Assembly (NCBI RefSeq): GCF_003627155.1
Contig: NZ_CP032621.1
Coordinates: forward strand, 496,001 to 560,000
Reading direction: 5' to 3'
DNA: 64,000 nt
DNA from: Streptococcus gwangjuense
GTDB lineage: Bacteria; Bacillota; Bacilli; Lactobacillales; Streptococcaceae
Within the stretch, counting starts at the first letter, position 1. Every line of letters begins with the position of its first letter. Position numbers and translations under genes: made by a program. The notes under the pieces were generated by a model, which saw only the letters and a program-made list of their open reading frames with translations, had not been told where the DNA came from and did not search any database. This document shows, one piece after another, positions 48,017 through 58,096 of this stretch.

Positions 48017-48064
48017 AAAAACGCATAATATCAGGTGTGCAAAAAACTTGATATTATGCGTTTT
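48017..48064 (+). terminator. htpX terminator (symmetric)
   Basis: 17-nt arms AAAAACGCATAATATCA/TTGATATTATGCGTTTT with a 14-nt loop. Convergent use by the ABC-F gene is possible. Confidence 0.85.
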
Positions 48065-48135
48065 ATTGTGGGAAGATTTACTTTCTCTTCTCCTAAAATT
48101 GTGTTTTTGCCCTACCTATCTGCTATGTTGCAAAT

Positions 48136-49662
48136 TTATAAATCTTCTAAATTAACTACCTCCAGACCGTGTTCTGTTAAGCGATAGATGATTGAACAGA
48201 CATCTTTTAAGAAACGACGGTCATGTGAAACAGTGATGAGACCGCCTGGATAGGTGGCAAAGAGTTTTCTGATTTGGGGTTGAGAAGTGGGTGAAAAGTT
48301 TCGTGTGGGTTCATCCAAAAGGAGAAAGTTTGGTTTGCACAAGACTAAATCCAAAAGAAGGAGTTTTCCTTGTTGTCCGCCGGATAAGGAGCGAATTTGA
48401 TGCTGCATTTCTGGATAACTGAAATTGAGACTGGCTAAGTGAGATTGGATTTTCTGTAGTTCCTCTTTTTCTCCAGTTTTGCTGAGGTAGCTTATTGGTG
48501 ATAAATCCAATTGCAGTTTTTTGTGGTAATCTTGTGGCATAAAACCAAGGGAAATCTCTCTTTTATCATTCAGAAGTCTCTGTAACTTGTCTAACAGGGT
48601 CGATTTCCCAACACCATTTGGACCGATGATACCGATTTTTTCTTGGCCACGGACAGTTAGTTGCAGTCCCTGAACCAAAATTCGGTCGCCAATGGACAAA
48701 TTTTCTTTTTCCAATTGGATTAAGACTTTAGAAGCCGGTAATGGCTGTATATCTGAGAAAAAAAGTCTAATTTCTTCCTCTTCAAGTGGTTTTTGGGTTA
48801 TAGACTGAGCTGTCTTTTCAAAGCGCTTTTCTTGAGAGAGGATATTTTTCATCTTTTTAGCCAATAGGCGACCGGCAGTACTGTCTTTAGTAGCTCGAAG
48901 CACAGTTTCTACATTTTGCTTGACTCGCCGGTGTTTTTCCATGGTTTTATCGTAGACTCTCTGGTCGTTAGCAGCTTGCTGGCTTTGTCTGGCAAAATTA
49001 GCCTTTCTCTGCTCACTATAGCAATCATAGTCTAAATGCTCTACTAGTGTTTCCGCTTCTTTACGGTGCTTTACCAGTCGCAAGTGGACAATAGTGTCTG
49101 CCGTTTCAGAAAGAAAGTCCTCATCATGGGAAATGAAAATAACGGTTTGCCTAATCTTTCGAATCTGACCTTTTAGCCAATCAACCGTCTCAAGGTCCAG
49201 GTCATTTGAAGGTTCATCTAAAAATAAAATCTCAAAGGGTTTGGCTAACTCATGGATGAGCTGAATTTTCAAAGCTTCACCCCCTGATAGACTGCCAATC
49301 TCTTGGTCACTAGCAAAGCGATCACTATCAAAATGCAACTCTTCAGCTAAGCGATAAAGGATACTGTAGTCTAAATCAATAGAATCTAAAAAGAAGTAGT
49401 CGTGTAGAGTTTTCTTTTTCAGCTCCTCGGGAAGTTTTTGAGGAATATAGGCCAGTGACTGATAGTCAGACTGGATGTCTCCCTTGATAGTGAAATCAGG
49501 TAAAGTTTTCCCCATTAAAGTTTTAAGCAAGGTTGATTTGCCATTTCCTTCTTCGCCAATAATAGCTATCTTTTCTCCGTTTTGTATGGTCATGTTTAAG
49601 TCAGAGACAAGGTCTCGTAAATCTTTGTTTTGTGTGATGGTCAGGTGATTGATTTTTATCAT
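48136..49662 (-). CDS. ABC-F family ATP-binding protein (ribosome protection/translation type)
   Basis: 508 residues with two ABC ATPase domains and no membrane segment. Domain 1: IGEEGNGKSTLLKTLM, LSGGEALKIQLIHEL, ILFLDEPSNDLDLE. A charged interdomain linker (about 225-305) resembles the arm that reaches the ribosomal P/E site. Domain 2: IGPNGVGKSTLLDKL, LSGGQQGKLLLLDLVL, LLLDEPTRNFSP. This is the ABC-F layout; some members protect ribosomes from macrolide, lincosamide, streptogramin or pleuromutilin drugs, while others are translation factors. The long attenuator-like leader supports an inducible, drug-responsive role. The ATG at 49662 has GAAAGGG upstream. Confidence 0.9.
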   Translation of the reverse strand: MIKINHLTITQNKDLRDLVSDLNMTIQNGEKIAIIGEEGNGKSTLLKTLMGKTLPDFTIKGDIQSDYQSLAYIPQKLPEELKKKTLHDYFFLDSIDLDYSILYRLAEELHFDSDRFASDQEIGSLSGGEALKIQLIHELAKPFEILFLDEPSNDLDLETVDWLKGQIRKIRQTVIFISHDEDFLSETADTIVHLRLVKHRKEAETLVEHLDYDCYSEQRKANFARQSQQAANDQRVYDKTMEKHRRVKQNVETVLRATKDSTAGRLLAKKMKNILSQEKRFEKTAQSITQKPLEEEEIRLFFSDIQPLPASKVLIQLEKENLSIGDRILVQGLQLTVRGQEKIGIIGPNGVGKSTLLDKLQRLLNDKREISLGFMPQDYHKKLQLDLSPISYLSKTGEKEELQKIQSHLASLNFSYPEMQHQIRSLSGGQQGKLLLLDLVLCKPNFLLLDEPTRNFSPTSQPQIRKLFATYPGGLITVSHDRRFLKDVCSIIYRLTEHGLEVVNLEDL

Positions 49663-49697
49663 ATAATTGCCCTTTCTAGAATGTTCATAGTGCATAA

Positions 49698-49725
49698 CAA
49701 AAAGCTCTACTTTACCTAGTAGAGC
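49698..49725 (-). terminator. Leader terminator close to the ABC-F start
   Basis: On the minus strand: GCTCTAC-taggtaaa-GTAGAGC followed by TTTTTG. It lies 36-63 nt before the start codon, so it would stop transcription before the gene unless read through. Confidence 0.7.
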
Positions 49726-49747
49726 CAAAGTTAATGTCAAAAAACTC

Positions 49748-49906
49748 TATTAATTCTCTTCGAAAATCTCTTCAAACCACGTCAGCGTCGCCTTACCGTA
49801 GATATATGTAACTGACTTCGTCAGTCTTATCCACAACCTCAAAACAGTGTTTTGAGCAACCTGCGGCTAGCTTCCTAGTTTGCTTTTTGATTTTCATTGA
49901 GTATAA
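49748..49906 (+). repeat. BOX element (boxA-boxB-boxC)
   Basis: Dispersed repeat of pneumococcus and close relatives. boxA contains the BOX-PCR target, here CGTCAGCGTCGCCTTACCGTA near 49780-49800. One boxB (CAAAACAGTGTTTTG palindrome) follows, and boxC ends TTTTCATTGAGTATAA. It is inserted in the leader of the ABC-F gene and is read through in reverse orientation by that transcript. No other BOX is seen in the window. Confidence 0.93.
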
Positions 49907-49958
49907 AATGCCAGAAGAAAGAGCATAAAAGAGCACACAAAAGAGACAAAAACAAGAT

Positions 49959-50061
49959 CTACTAAATAAAGGTTCTTTATTTGATAGACTTAGTTGTTCA
50001 TGTCTCCCTTACCTCCGAGTATTAGTACCTCTATCCTATACCTTTAAGGAAATTTTGTCAA
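49959..50061 (-). promoter_or_regulatory. ABC-F promoter, mini-ORF and attenuator hairpin
   Basis: Minus strand. TTGACA at 50056-50061, 17-nt spacer, TAGGAT. Downstream, GGAGG (50012-50016) precedes a three-codon ORF ATG-AAC-AAC-TAA (50001-49990). Two bases after its stop begins a 13-nt-arm hairpin (49987-49975/49971-49959, two mismatches, 3-nt loop) followed by a T-rich run. A ribosome held on the mini-ORF would mask the hairpin. The layout fits ribosome-mediated attenuation. The rest of 49663-50084 is the BOX element and a second terminator. Confidence 0.6.
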
Positions 50062-50084
50062 TAGAAAATTGGAAATTCTATGCT

Positions 50085-50414
50085 CTAAAATCCGAAAACA
50101 GGTCCATATAGAGTCAGTACGTGTTTGACATGCTCGTAATGAAATTTGTCGTAGTTCCGCCAAGCGGTACGTGCTTGATCGTTTAGTTTTAGGCTACCGA
50201 GACCTATCAGAAGACTGGTACGTTGGTAAAATTTCTCAAGGTCAATTAAGATACTGTTGTTCAACTTTTCCGCTTTTTTGAGCTCTTGCAGAGTAGTATT
50301 TAGCAGATCTTGCAGTCGAATATCATCTGCCCTACCCTGTTTGCAGCTTTGGAAACTTTTATTTAACTCGGATAGGAGTTGGGTTGCATTAGTAATGAGT
50401 TCTTTGTCTTCCAT
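50085..50414 (-). CDS. Small helical protein of unknown function
   Basis: 109 residues, all predicted helix, without transmembrane segment, signal or cysteine cluster. The pattern of amphipathic helices (NATQLLSELNKSFQS, RLQDLLNTTLQELKKAEKL, SILIDLEKFYQRTSLLIGL) and the C-terminal GPVFGF tail recall the four-helix bundle of enterocin-A-type bacteriocin immunity proteins, but I do not recognise it with certainty. GGATGCTC-rich sequence with AGGAGGATG precedes its ATG. The ABC-F promoter begins right after its stop. Confidence 0.65.
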   Translation of the reverse strand: MEDKELITNATQLLSELNKSFQSCKQGRADDIRLQDLLNTTLQELKKAEKLNNSILIDLEKFYQRTSLLIGLGSLKLNDQARTAWRNYDKFHYEHVKHVLTLYGPVFGF

Positions 50415-50582
50415 GTGAGCATCCTCCTTGCTCTGATGTATTATTGCCTATAGTATAGCACTAAAAAACAAAAATGTCATAGTAAATATGTTAAAAAATC
50501 GAATTTTAATTATAAAGTTTGGTGGGCTGATTTGTAGGTTTTTCATGGTATAATCAAGAGAGTAAATCTTTATGGAGGAAGT

Positions 50583-51125
50583 ATGAAATTAAATATTCAA
50601 GAAATTCGTAAGCAGTCTGAAGGCTTGCATTTTGAACAAACATTAGACCTAGCCGCAGACCTGCGTGAACGCAATCAAGAAATTTTAGATGTAAAAGATA
50701 TCCTTGCAGTTGGGAAAGTACAGTACGAAGACCGTATGTATTTCTTAGATTATCAACTATCTTATACCATTGTTCTGGCTTCAAGTCGCAGTATGGAGCC
50801 AGTTGAGTTAATTGAATCTTATCCAGTAACGGAAGTTTTCATGGAAGGTGCAACTAACCAACTAGATCAGGAAGTTTTAGATGATGATTTGGTCTTGCCT
50901 ATCGAAAATGGAGAACTGGACCTTGCTGAGAGCGTATCAGACAATATCCTACTAAACATTCCTATCAAGGTCTTGACTGCTGAAGAAGAGGCTGGTCAAG
51001 GATTTGTTTCAGGAAATGACTGGCAAATCATGACAGAAGAAGAATACCAAGCTCAACAAGCCGTTAAGAAAGAAGAAAACAGTCCTTTTGCTGGTTTACA
51101 AGGACTATTTGACGGAGACGAATAA
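50583..51125 (+). CDS. yceD: YceD/DUF177 family protein
   Basis: 180-residue acidic cytosolic protein of the DUF177 family, needed for 23S rRNA accumulation in some bacteria and plastids. The N-terminal half is beta-rich (KLNIQEIRKQSEGLHFEQTL), and the C-terminal half is acidic with a conserved VLTAEEEAGQGFVSGNDW. Usually the rpmF gene follows, but here nth overlaps its stop codon by one base. TGGTATAAT is its extended -10, and GGAGGAAGT its ribosome site. Confidence 0.88.
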   Translation: MKLNIQEIRKQSEGLHFEQTLDLAADLRERNQEILDVKDILAVGKVQYEDRMYFLDYQLSYTIVLASSRSMEPVELIESYPVTEVFMEGATNQLDQEVLDDDLVLPIENGELDLAESVSDNILLNIPIKVLTAEEEAGQGFVSGNDWQIMTEEEYQAQQAVKKEENSPFAGLQGLFDGDE

Positions 51126-51754
51126 TGGTCTTGTCAAAAAAACGCGCACGAAAGGTGCTAGAAGAAATCATTGCTCTTTTTCCAGATGCCAAGCCCAGTC
51201 TTGATTTCACCAATCATTTTGAACTTTTGGTTGCGGTCATGTTGTCAGCCCAGACAACGGATGCAGCGGTAAATAAGGCCACTCCAGGTCTCTTTGCTGC
51301 CTTTCCAACGCCACAAGCCATGTCTGTTGCAACAGAGAGTGAGATTGCTTCACACATTTCTCGCCTGGGACTGTATCGAAATAAGGCTAAATTCCTTAAA
51401 AAATGTGCCCAACAGTTACTAGACGATTTCGATGGTCAAGTCCCTCAAACACGAGAGGAATTGGAGAGTTTGTCAGGTGTTGGTCGCAAGACAGCCAATG
51501 TTGTCATGAGTGTAGGGTTTGGGATTCCAGCTTTTGCAGTGGATACTCATGTGGAGCGTATTTGCAAACACCACGATATTGTCAAAAAATCAGCGACACC
51601 TCTTGAGGTGGAAAAGCGGGTCATGGATATCTTGCCACCTGATCAGTGGTTAGCTGCCCATCAGGCCATGATTTATTTCGGAAGAGCCATTTGCCATCCT
51701 AAAAATCCAGAGTGTGACCAGTACCCACAGTTATATGATTTTAGCAATTTATAA
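51125..51754 (+). CDS. nth: Endonuclease III-like DNA glycosylase with incomplete Fe-S motif
   Basis: 209-residue base-excision repair glycosylase/AP lyase. Helix-hairpin-helix LESLSGVGRKTANVVMSV contains the catalytic Lys, and the catalytic Asp is in AFAVDTHVERI. The C-terminal 4Fe-4S motif C-x6-C-x2-C-x5-C is broken: Cys190 and Cys197 are present, but the next two positions are Tyr200 and Phe206, and the chain stops three residues later. The enzyme probably lacks the cluster. It overlaps yceD by one base. Confidence 0.92.
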   Translation: MVLSKKRARKVLEEIIALFPDAKPSLDFTNHFELLVAVMLSAQTTDAAVNKATPGLFAAFPTPQAMSVATESEIASHISRLGLYRNKAKFLKKCAQQLLDDFDGQVPQTREELESLSGVGRKTANVVMSVGFGIPAFAVDTHVERICKHHDIVKKSATPLEVEKRVMDILPPDQWLAAHQAMIYFGRAICHPKNPECDQYPQLYDFSNL

Positions 51755-51777
51755 GTTAGGGTATAAAAAGTTTTTGC

Positions 51778-52486
<709 letters not shown>

Positions 52487-52504
52487 AAAGCTAAAGGAGT
52501 AGCC

Positions 52505-53428
52505 ATGTCAGAAAATCAACAAGCATTGAACCATGTGGTATCCATGGAAGACCTCACTGTCGATCAAGTCATGAAATTGATTAAGCGAGGAATTGAGTTT
52601 AAAAATGGAGCTCAGCTTCCCTACGAGGACCATCCGATTGTCTCCAATCTTTTCTTTGAAGATTCTACACGGACGCATAAGTCCTTTGAAGTGGCAGAGA
52701 TTAAACTGGGGCTGGAACGACTTGACTTTGATGTGAAGACTAGTTCGGTTAATAAGGGTGAGACACTTTATGATACCATTTTGACTTTGTCTGCTTTAGG
52801 AGTGGATGTCTGTGTGATTCGCCACCCTGAGGTTGACTACTACAGAGAGTTAATTGCAAGTCCGACGATTACGACTTCCATCATCAATGGTGGAGATGGT
52901 TCGGGTCAACACCCTAGCCAGAGCTTGCTTGATTTGATGACTATTTATGAGGAATTTGGTCACTTTGAGGGTCTTAAGGTTGCGATTGCAGGTGACTTGG
53001 ACCACTCACGCGTTGCTAAATCCAATATGCAGATTTTGAAACGCTTGGGAGCTGAACTTTACTTTGCTGGACCTGAGGAATGGAGAAGTCAAGAGTTTGC
53101 AGACTATGGACAGTTTGTAACTATTGATGAAATCATTGATCAGGTAGATGTCATGATGTTTCTTCGTGTGCAACATGAACGACATGAAAGTGGAGCTGTC
53201 TTTTCAAAAGAAGACTACCATGCCCAACATGGCTTGACTCAAGAACGTTATGATCGTTTGAAAGAAACAGCGATCCTCATGCACCCAGCCCCAGTGAACC
53301 GTGATGTAGAAATAGCAGATCACTTGGTTGAAGCACCAAAATCACGGATTGTCCAACAAATGACCAATGGTGTCTTTGTTCGAATGGCAATCTTAGAATC
53401 CGTACTGGCGAGTAGAAACGCCAACTAA
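52505..53428 (+). CDS. pyrB: Aspartate carbamoyltransferase catalytic subunit
   Basis: 307-residue enzyme joining carbamoyl phosphate and aspartate, the committed step of pyrimidine synthesis. Carbamoyl-phosphate site [24 protein letters not shown], and [13 protein letters not shown] near the C-terminus. No pyrI regulatory chain, as usual in Firmicutes. A 16-nt hairpin (53446-53461) lies in the 49-nt gap before carA. Confidence 0.97.
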   Translation: MSENQQALNHVVSMEDLTVDQVMKLIKRGIEFKNGAQLPYEDHPIVSNLFFEDSTRTHKSFEVAEIKLGLERLDFDVKTSSVNKGETLYDTILTLSALGVDVCVIRHPEVDYYRELIASPTITTSIINGGDGSGQHPSQSLLDLMTIYEEFGHFEGLKVAIAGDLDHSRVAKSNMQILKRLGAELYFAGPEEWRSQEFADYGQFVTIDEIIDQVDVMMFLRVQHERHESGAVFSKEDYHAQHGLTQERYDRLKETAILMHPAPVNRDVEIADHLVEAPKSRIVQQMTNGVFVRMAILESVLASRNAN

Positions 53429-53445
53429 AACACAAGACGTTAAAA

Positions 53446-53461
53446 GACGCCAGTGAGCGTC
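53446..53461 (+). other. Hairpin in pyrB-carA spacer
   Basis: GACGC-cagtga-GCGTC, a perfect 5-bp stem with a 6-nt loop and no U-tract, directly before the carA ribosome site. The loop resembles those in the carA-carB spacer (C-N-G-[AT]-G-A). Confidence 0.6.
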
Positions 53462-53477
53462 CACGAGAGGTGAAAAT

Positions 53478-54557
53478 ATGACAAAAAGACTTCTAGTATT
53501 AGAAGATGGCACAGTTTTTGAAGGTAAGGCCTTCGGAGCAGATATTGATGTAACAGGCGAAATCGTCTTTAATACAGGGATGACCGGCTACCAAGAATCC
53601 ATTACAGACCAGTCTTATAATGGACAAATCTTGACCTTTACTTATCCTTTGGTAGGAAATTATGGAATCAACCGTGATGATTACGAATCCATTATTCCAA
53701 CTTGTAAGGGAGTTGTTGTTTTCGAAGAAGCGCGTCGAGCTAGCAACTGGCGAAATCAAATGACGCTGGATGAATTTTTGAAAGCCAAGAAAATTCCAGG
53801 TATTTCTGGAATTGATACGCGTGCTCTTACCAAGATTATCCGTAAGCATGGTACGATGCGTGCAACCTTGACCCATGTTGGGGACAGTATGGACCATGTG
53901 ACGGATCAGCTCCAAGCAACAGTTTTGCCGACAGATAATATCAAGCAGGTTTCTACTAAAACTTCCTATCCAGCTCCAGGAGTTGGTTTGAGTGTAGTCT
54001 TAGTGGACTTTGGTCTCAAGCACTCAATCCTACGTGAACTTTCTAAACGCAACTGTAACGTGACGGTTGTTCCTTATTCGACAACTGCGGAAGAAATTCT
54101 CCATCTCAATCCTGACGGAGTTATGTTGTCAAATGGTCCAGGTAACCCAGAAGATGTTCCACAAGCACTGGACATGATTCGTGGTGTGCAAGGAAAAATT
54201 CCAATCTTTGGTATTTGTATGGGGCACCAACTCTTCGCAATGGCAAACGGGGCTAAGACTTACAAGATGAAGTTTGGTCACCGTGGTTTTAACCATGCAG
54301 TACGTGAAATCGCAACAGGACGAGTAGACTTCACCAGTCAGAACCATGGTTATGCAGTCAGTCGTGAGGATTTGCCAGAGCATTTGATTATCACCCACGA
54401 AGAAATCAATGATAAGTCAGTTGAAGGTGTGCGTCACAGATATCAACCTGCTTTCTCTGTCCAATACCACCCAGACGCAGCCCCTGGTCCACATGACGCA
54501 AGCTACCTATTTGACGAGTTTATCGAGATGATGGAAGCTTTTAAACAATCAAACTAA
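53478..54557 (+). CDS. carA: Carbamoyl-phosphate synthase small chain
   Basis: 359-residue glutaminase subunit. The N-terminal CPSase domain begins [15 protein letters not shown]; the class I glutaminase domain has nucleophile Cys247 in GICMGHQLF and His331 in [13 protein letters not shown]. The third triad position, normally Glu in HPE, is Asp333 here, a conservative but uncommon change. It forms a heterodimer with CarB. Separated from carB by an unusual 338-nt structured spacer. Confidence 0.95.
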   Translation: MTKRLLVLEDGTVFEGKAFGADIDVTGEIVFNTGMTGYQESITDQSYNGQILTFTYPLVGNYGINRDDYESIIPTCKGVVVFEEARRASNWRNQMTLDEFLKAKKIPGISGIDTRALTKIIRKHGTMRATLTHVGDSMDHVTDQLQATVLPTDNIKQVSTKTSYPAPGVGLSVVLVDFGLKHSILRELSKRNCNVTVVPYSTTAEEILHLNPDGVMLSNGPGNPEDVPQALDMIRGVQGKIPIFGICMGHQLFAMANGAKTYKMKFGHRGFNHAVREIATGRVDFTSQNHGYAVSREDLPEHLIITHEEINDKSVEGVRHRYQPAFSVQYHPDAAPGPHDASYLFDEFIEMMEAFKQSN

Positions 54558-54895
54558 GAACGAGTAAAAGCTCGTCGGAGAATTTATTTAATGGCAACCC
54601 GAGAGTTGCCGAATAGAAAGGCAGGTCGTTTCTTTTAGTCGCTATTAGGCGAACTAAAAACTCCCTGCACTAGATTTTTTTACCGAAAAGTATCGTTTCG
54701 TTAAAAAATCGTCGGAGAATTTATTTAATGTCGCTCTGTGAGGCGACGAATAGAAAGGAGAAGGGTGGTCCGTATTTGTTGAACTGAATACGGGCTACGG
54801 ACGGTGCTAAAAAGATAGTTGTTCCTAGAACTGACAGTTTTTCGTCATAACTCCTATTTTAGCTTTGTCCGCTTGACGCCCTTAATATCTTATAA
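54558..54895 (+). other. Structured carA-carB spacer with duplicated hairpin module
   Basis: 338 nt with no long ORF. Two 50-nt modules (54572-54621 and 54709-54758) have identical 22-nt left and 12-nt right flanks, and a 16-nt core that differs almost completely yet forms a 6-bp, 6-nt-loop hairpin in each. Further stems: ACGAG/CTCGT at 54560-54575, TTTTAG-TCGC/GCGA-CTAAAA near 54632-54659, a long A/T stem at 54676-54708, and two mutually exclusive 7-bp pairings at about 54769-54803. Each module also contains GGAG and ATG opening a 15- or 19-codon ORF. carB itself has no clear ribosome site. Confidence 0.7.
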
Positions 54896-57800
54896 ATGCC
54901 TAAACGTACTGATATTCAAAAAATTATGGTGATTGGTTCTGGTCCGATTATTATTGGTCAGGCTGCTGAGTTTGACTATGCTGGAACCCAGGCTTGCTTG
55001 TCGTTGAAAGAGGAAGGTTATGAGGTTGTTTTGGTTAACTCAAACCCTGCAACTATCATGACGGACAAGGAGATTGCTGACAAGGTTTACATCGAACCGA
55101 TTACACTTGAGTTTGTGACACGTATTCTTCGTAAGGAGCGTCCAGATGCCTTGCTTCCAACCCTTGGTGGTCAGACAGGGCTCAATATGGCCATGGAATT
55201 GTCTAAAAATGGTATCCTAGATGAGCTTGGTGTTGAACTTCTGGGTACTAAATTATCTGCCATTGACCAAGCGGAGGATCGAGACCTCTTTAAACAATTG
55301 ATGGAAGAATTGGAACAACCCATTCCAGAATCTGAAATTGTAAACACTGTTGAAGAAGCTGTTGCCTTTGCAGCAACAATTGGCTACCCAGTCATCGTCC
55401 GACCAGCCTTTACACTTGGTGGTACTGGTGGTGGTATGTGTGCTAATGAGGAAGAATTGCGTGAAATCGCTGAAAATGGTTTGAAATTATCGCCTGTGAC
55501 CCAATGTTTGATTGAGCGTTCAATCGCAGGTTTCAAGGAAATCGAATACGAAGTGATGCGCGATTCAGCTGACAATGCCTTGGTTGTTTGTAACATGGAA
55601 AACTTTGACCCAGTTGGGATTCACACAGGGGATTCCATCGTATTTGCCCCTGCGCAAACCATGTCAGATTATGAAAACCAAATGCTTCGTGACGCAAGCT
55701 TGAGCATCATTCGTGCCCTTAAGATTGAAGGTGGATGTAACGTTCAGCTGGCCCTTGATCCACATAGCTTTAAGTATTATGTTATCGAAGTAAACCCTCG
55801 TGTATCGCGTTCGTCAGCCCTTGCCTCTAAAGCGACAGGTTATCCAATTGCCAAATTGGCTGCCAAGATTGCAGTTGGCTTGACCTTGGACGAGGTTATC
55901 AACCCAGTTACAGGTTCAACCTATGCCATGTTTGAGCCTGCCCTTGACTACGTAGTTGCCAAGATTCCACGTTTCCCATTTGACAAGTTTGAAAAGGGAG
56001 AACGCCGTCTTGGTACCCAGATGAAGGCGACTGGAGAAGTCATGGCGATTGGTCGTAACATCGAAGAATCTCTTCTTAAGGCTTGCCGCTCCCTTGAAAT
56101 TGGGGTGCATCACAATGAAATGCCTGAACTTGCAGTAGTTTCTGATGATGCCTTAATTGAAAAGGTTGTCAAAGCCCAAGATGATCGTCTCTTCTATGTG
56201 TCTGAAGCCATTCGCCGTGGCTACACACCAGAAGAAATAGCAGAGCTTACAAAAATCGATATCTTCTATCTGGATAAACTCTTGCATATCTTTGAAATTG
56301 AGCAAGAATTGGGTGCTCAACCACAAGATCTAGACGTTTTGAAAACTGCAAAACTTAATGGATTTTCAGACCGTAAGATTGCTGAACTCTGGGAAACGAC
56401 AGCTGACCAAGTTCGTCAACTTCGTTTGGAAAATAAGATTGTCCCAGTCTACAAGATGGTTGATACCTGTGCGGCAGAGTTTGACTCTGAAACACCATAT
56501 TTCTATTCAACCTATGGTTGGGAAAACGAGTCTATCAAGTCTGATAAGGAATCCGTTCTAGTTCTGGGTTCTGGCCCAATCCGTATCGGTCAAGGGGTTG
56601 AGTTTGACTATGCAACGGTCCACTCGGTTAAGGCTATTCAGGCGGCTGGCTATGAGGCCATCATCATGAACTCAAACCCAGAGACCGTTTCTACAGACTT
56701 CTCTGTATCAGATAAGCTTTACTTTGAGCCATTGACATTCGAAGATGTTATGAATGTTATCGACTTAGAGCAACCAAAAGGCGTTATCGTTCAGTTTGGT
56801 GGTCAAACAGCCATCAATCTTGCGGAGCCATTGGCAAAAGCAGGTGTGACCATCCTTGGTACACAGGTTGCTGACCTAGACCGCGCGGAAGATCGCGATC
56901 TCTTTGAGCAAGCTCTTAAAGACTTAGATATTCCACAGCCACCAGGACAAACGGCTACCAATGAAGAAGAAGCAGTGCTTGCGGCTCGCAAGATTGGATT
57001 CCCAGTCCTCGTTCGCCCATCTTATGTCTTGGGTGGACGTGCCATGGAAATCGTGGAAAATGAGGAAGACCTCCGTTCTTACATGCGTACAGCGGTTAAG
57101 GCTAGTCCAGACCACCCAGTTCTTGTTGACTCTTACATCGTTGGGCAAGAATGTGAAGTTGATGCCATTTCAGACGGAGAAAATGTTCTTATCCCTGGTA
57201 TCATGGAGCATATCGAACGTGCCGGTGTCCACTCAGGTGACTCAATGGCCGTTTATCCTCCACAAACCTTGTCGCAAAAGGTGCAAGAAACAATCGCAGA
57301 CTATACTAAACGCTTAGCAATCGGTCTTAACTGTCTTGGAATGATGAACATCCAGTTTGTCATTAAGGATGAAAAAGTCTACGTTATTGAGGTCAATCCA
57401 CGTGCCAGCCGTACGGTGCCATTTCTTTCTAAAGTAACTAATATCCCTATGGCTCAAGTAGCAACCAAGCTCATTCTTGGGCAAAGTTTATCAGAACTTG
57501 GCTACCAAGACGGACTTTACCCTGAAAGCACTCGCGTTCATATCAAGGCACCTGTCTTCTCCTTCACAAAACTAGCTAAGGTAGACAGCTTACTTGGTCC
57601 TGAAATGAAGTCAACAGGTGAAGTTATGGGTTCTGATACGACTTTGGAAAAAGCTCTCTATAAGGCCTTTGAAGCTTCTTACTTACACTTGCCAACTTTT
57701 GGAAATGTAGTCTTCACCATTGCTGATGATGCAAAAGAAGAAGCCTTGGACTTAGCTCGTCGTTTCCAAAATATTGGCTATGGAATCCTCGCGACAGAAG

Positions 57801-58072
57801 GGACAGCAGCCTTCTTTGCCAGTCATGGATTGCAAGCCCAACCTGTTGGTAAGATTGGTGATGACGATAAGGATATTCCAAGTTTTGTTCGCAAAGGAAG
57901 AATTCAAGCTATCATTAACACAGTTGGAACCAAACGAACTGCTGATGAAGATGGTGAGCAGATTCGCCGTTCGGCCATTGAACATGGAGTGCCCCTTTTC
58001 ACAGCCCTAGATACAGCTAATGCCATGCTGAAAGTTCTGGAAAGCCGTAGTTTTGTTACAGAAGCAATCTAG
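54896..58072 (+). CDS. carB: Carbamoyl-phosphate synthase large chain
   Basis: 1058-residue synthetase made of two homologous halves, each with an ATP-grasp domain: [19 protein letters not shown] opens half 1, and [19 protein letters not shown] opens half 2 at about residue 557. An oligomerisation domain lies between, and a C-terminal MGS-like allosteric domain (from about 930, [14 protein letters not shown]) binds UMP or other effectors. Last gene of the pyr operon. The start lacks an obvious Shine-Dalgarno sequence, and the preceding spacer is heavily structured. Confidence 0.97.
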   Translation: MPKRTDIQKIMVIGSGPIIIGQAAEFDYAGTQACLSLKEEGYEVVLVNSNPATIMTDKEIADKVYIEPITLEFVTRILRKERPDALLPTLGGQTGLNMAMELSKNGILDELGVELLGTKLSAIDQAEDRDLFKQLMEELEQPIPESEIVNTVEEAVAFAATIGYPVIVRPAFTLGGTGGGMCANEEELREIAENGLKLSPVTQCLIERSIAGFKEIEYEVMRDSADNALVVCNMENFDPVGIHTGDSIVFAPAQTMSDYENQMLRDASLSIIRALKIEGGCNVQLALDPHSFKYYVIEVNPRVSRSSALASKATGYPIAKLAAKIAVGLTLDEVINPVTGSTYAMFEPALDYVVAKIPRFPFDKFEKGERRLGTQMKATGEVMAIGRNIEESLLKACRSLEIGVHHNEMPELAVVSDDALIEKVVKAQDDRLFYVSEAIRRGYTPEEIAELTKIDIFYLDKLLHIFEIEQELGAQPQDLDVLKTAKLNGFSDRKIAELWETTADQVRQLRLENKIVPVYKMVDTCAAEFDSETPYFYSTYGWENESIKSDKESVLVLGSGPIRIGQGVEFDYATVHSVKAIQAAGYEAIIMNSNPETVSTDFSVSDKLYFEPLTFEDVMNVIDLEQPKGVIVQFGGQTAINLAEPLAKAGVTILGTQVADLDRAEDRDLFEQALKDLDIPQPPGQTATNEEEAVLAARKIGFPVLVRPSYVLGGRAMEIVENEEDLRSYMRTAVKASPDHPVLVDSYIVGQECEVDAISDGENVLIPGIMEHIERAGVHSGDSMAVYPPQTLSQKVQETIADYTKRLAIGLNCLGMMNIQFVIKDEKVYVIEVNPRASRTVPFLSKVTNIPMAQVATKLILGQSLSELGYQDGLYPESTRVHIKAPVFSFTKLAKVDSLLGPEMKSTGEVMGSDTTLEKALYKAFEASYLHLPTFGNVVFTIADDAKEEALDLARRFQNIGYGILATEGTAAFFASHGLQAQPVGKIGDDDKDIPSFVRKGRIQAIINTVGTKRTADEDGEQIRRSAIEHGVPLFTALDTANAMLKVLESRSFVTEAI

Positions 58073-58096
58073 TTGAGAAAAATTTTTCACATTTTT

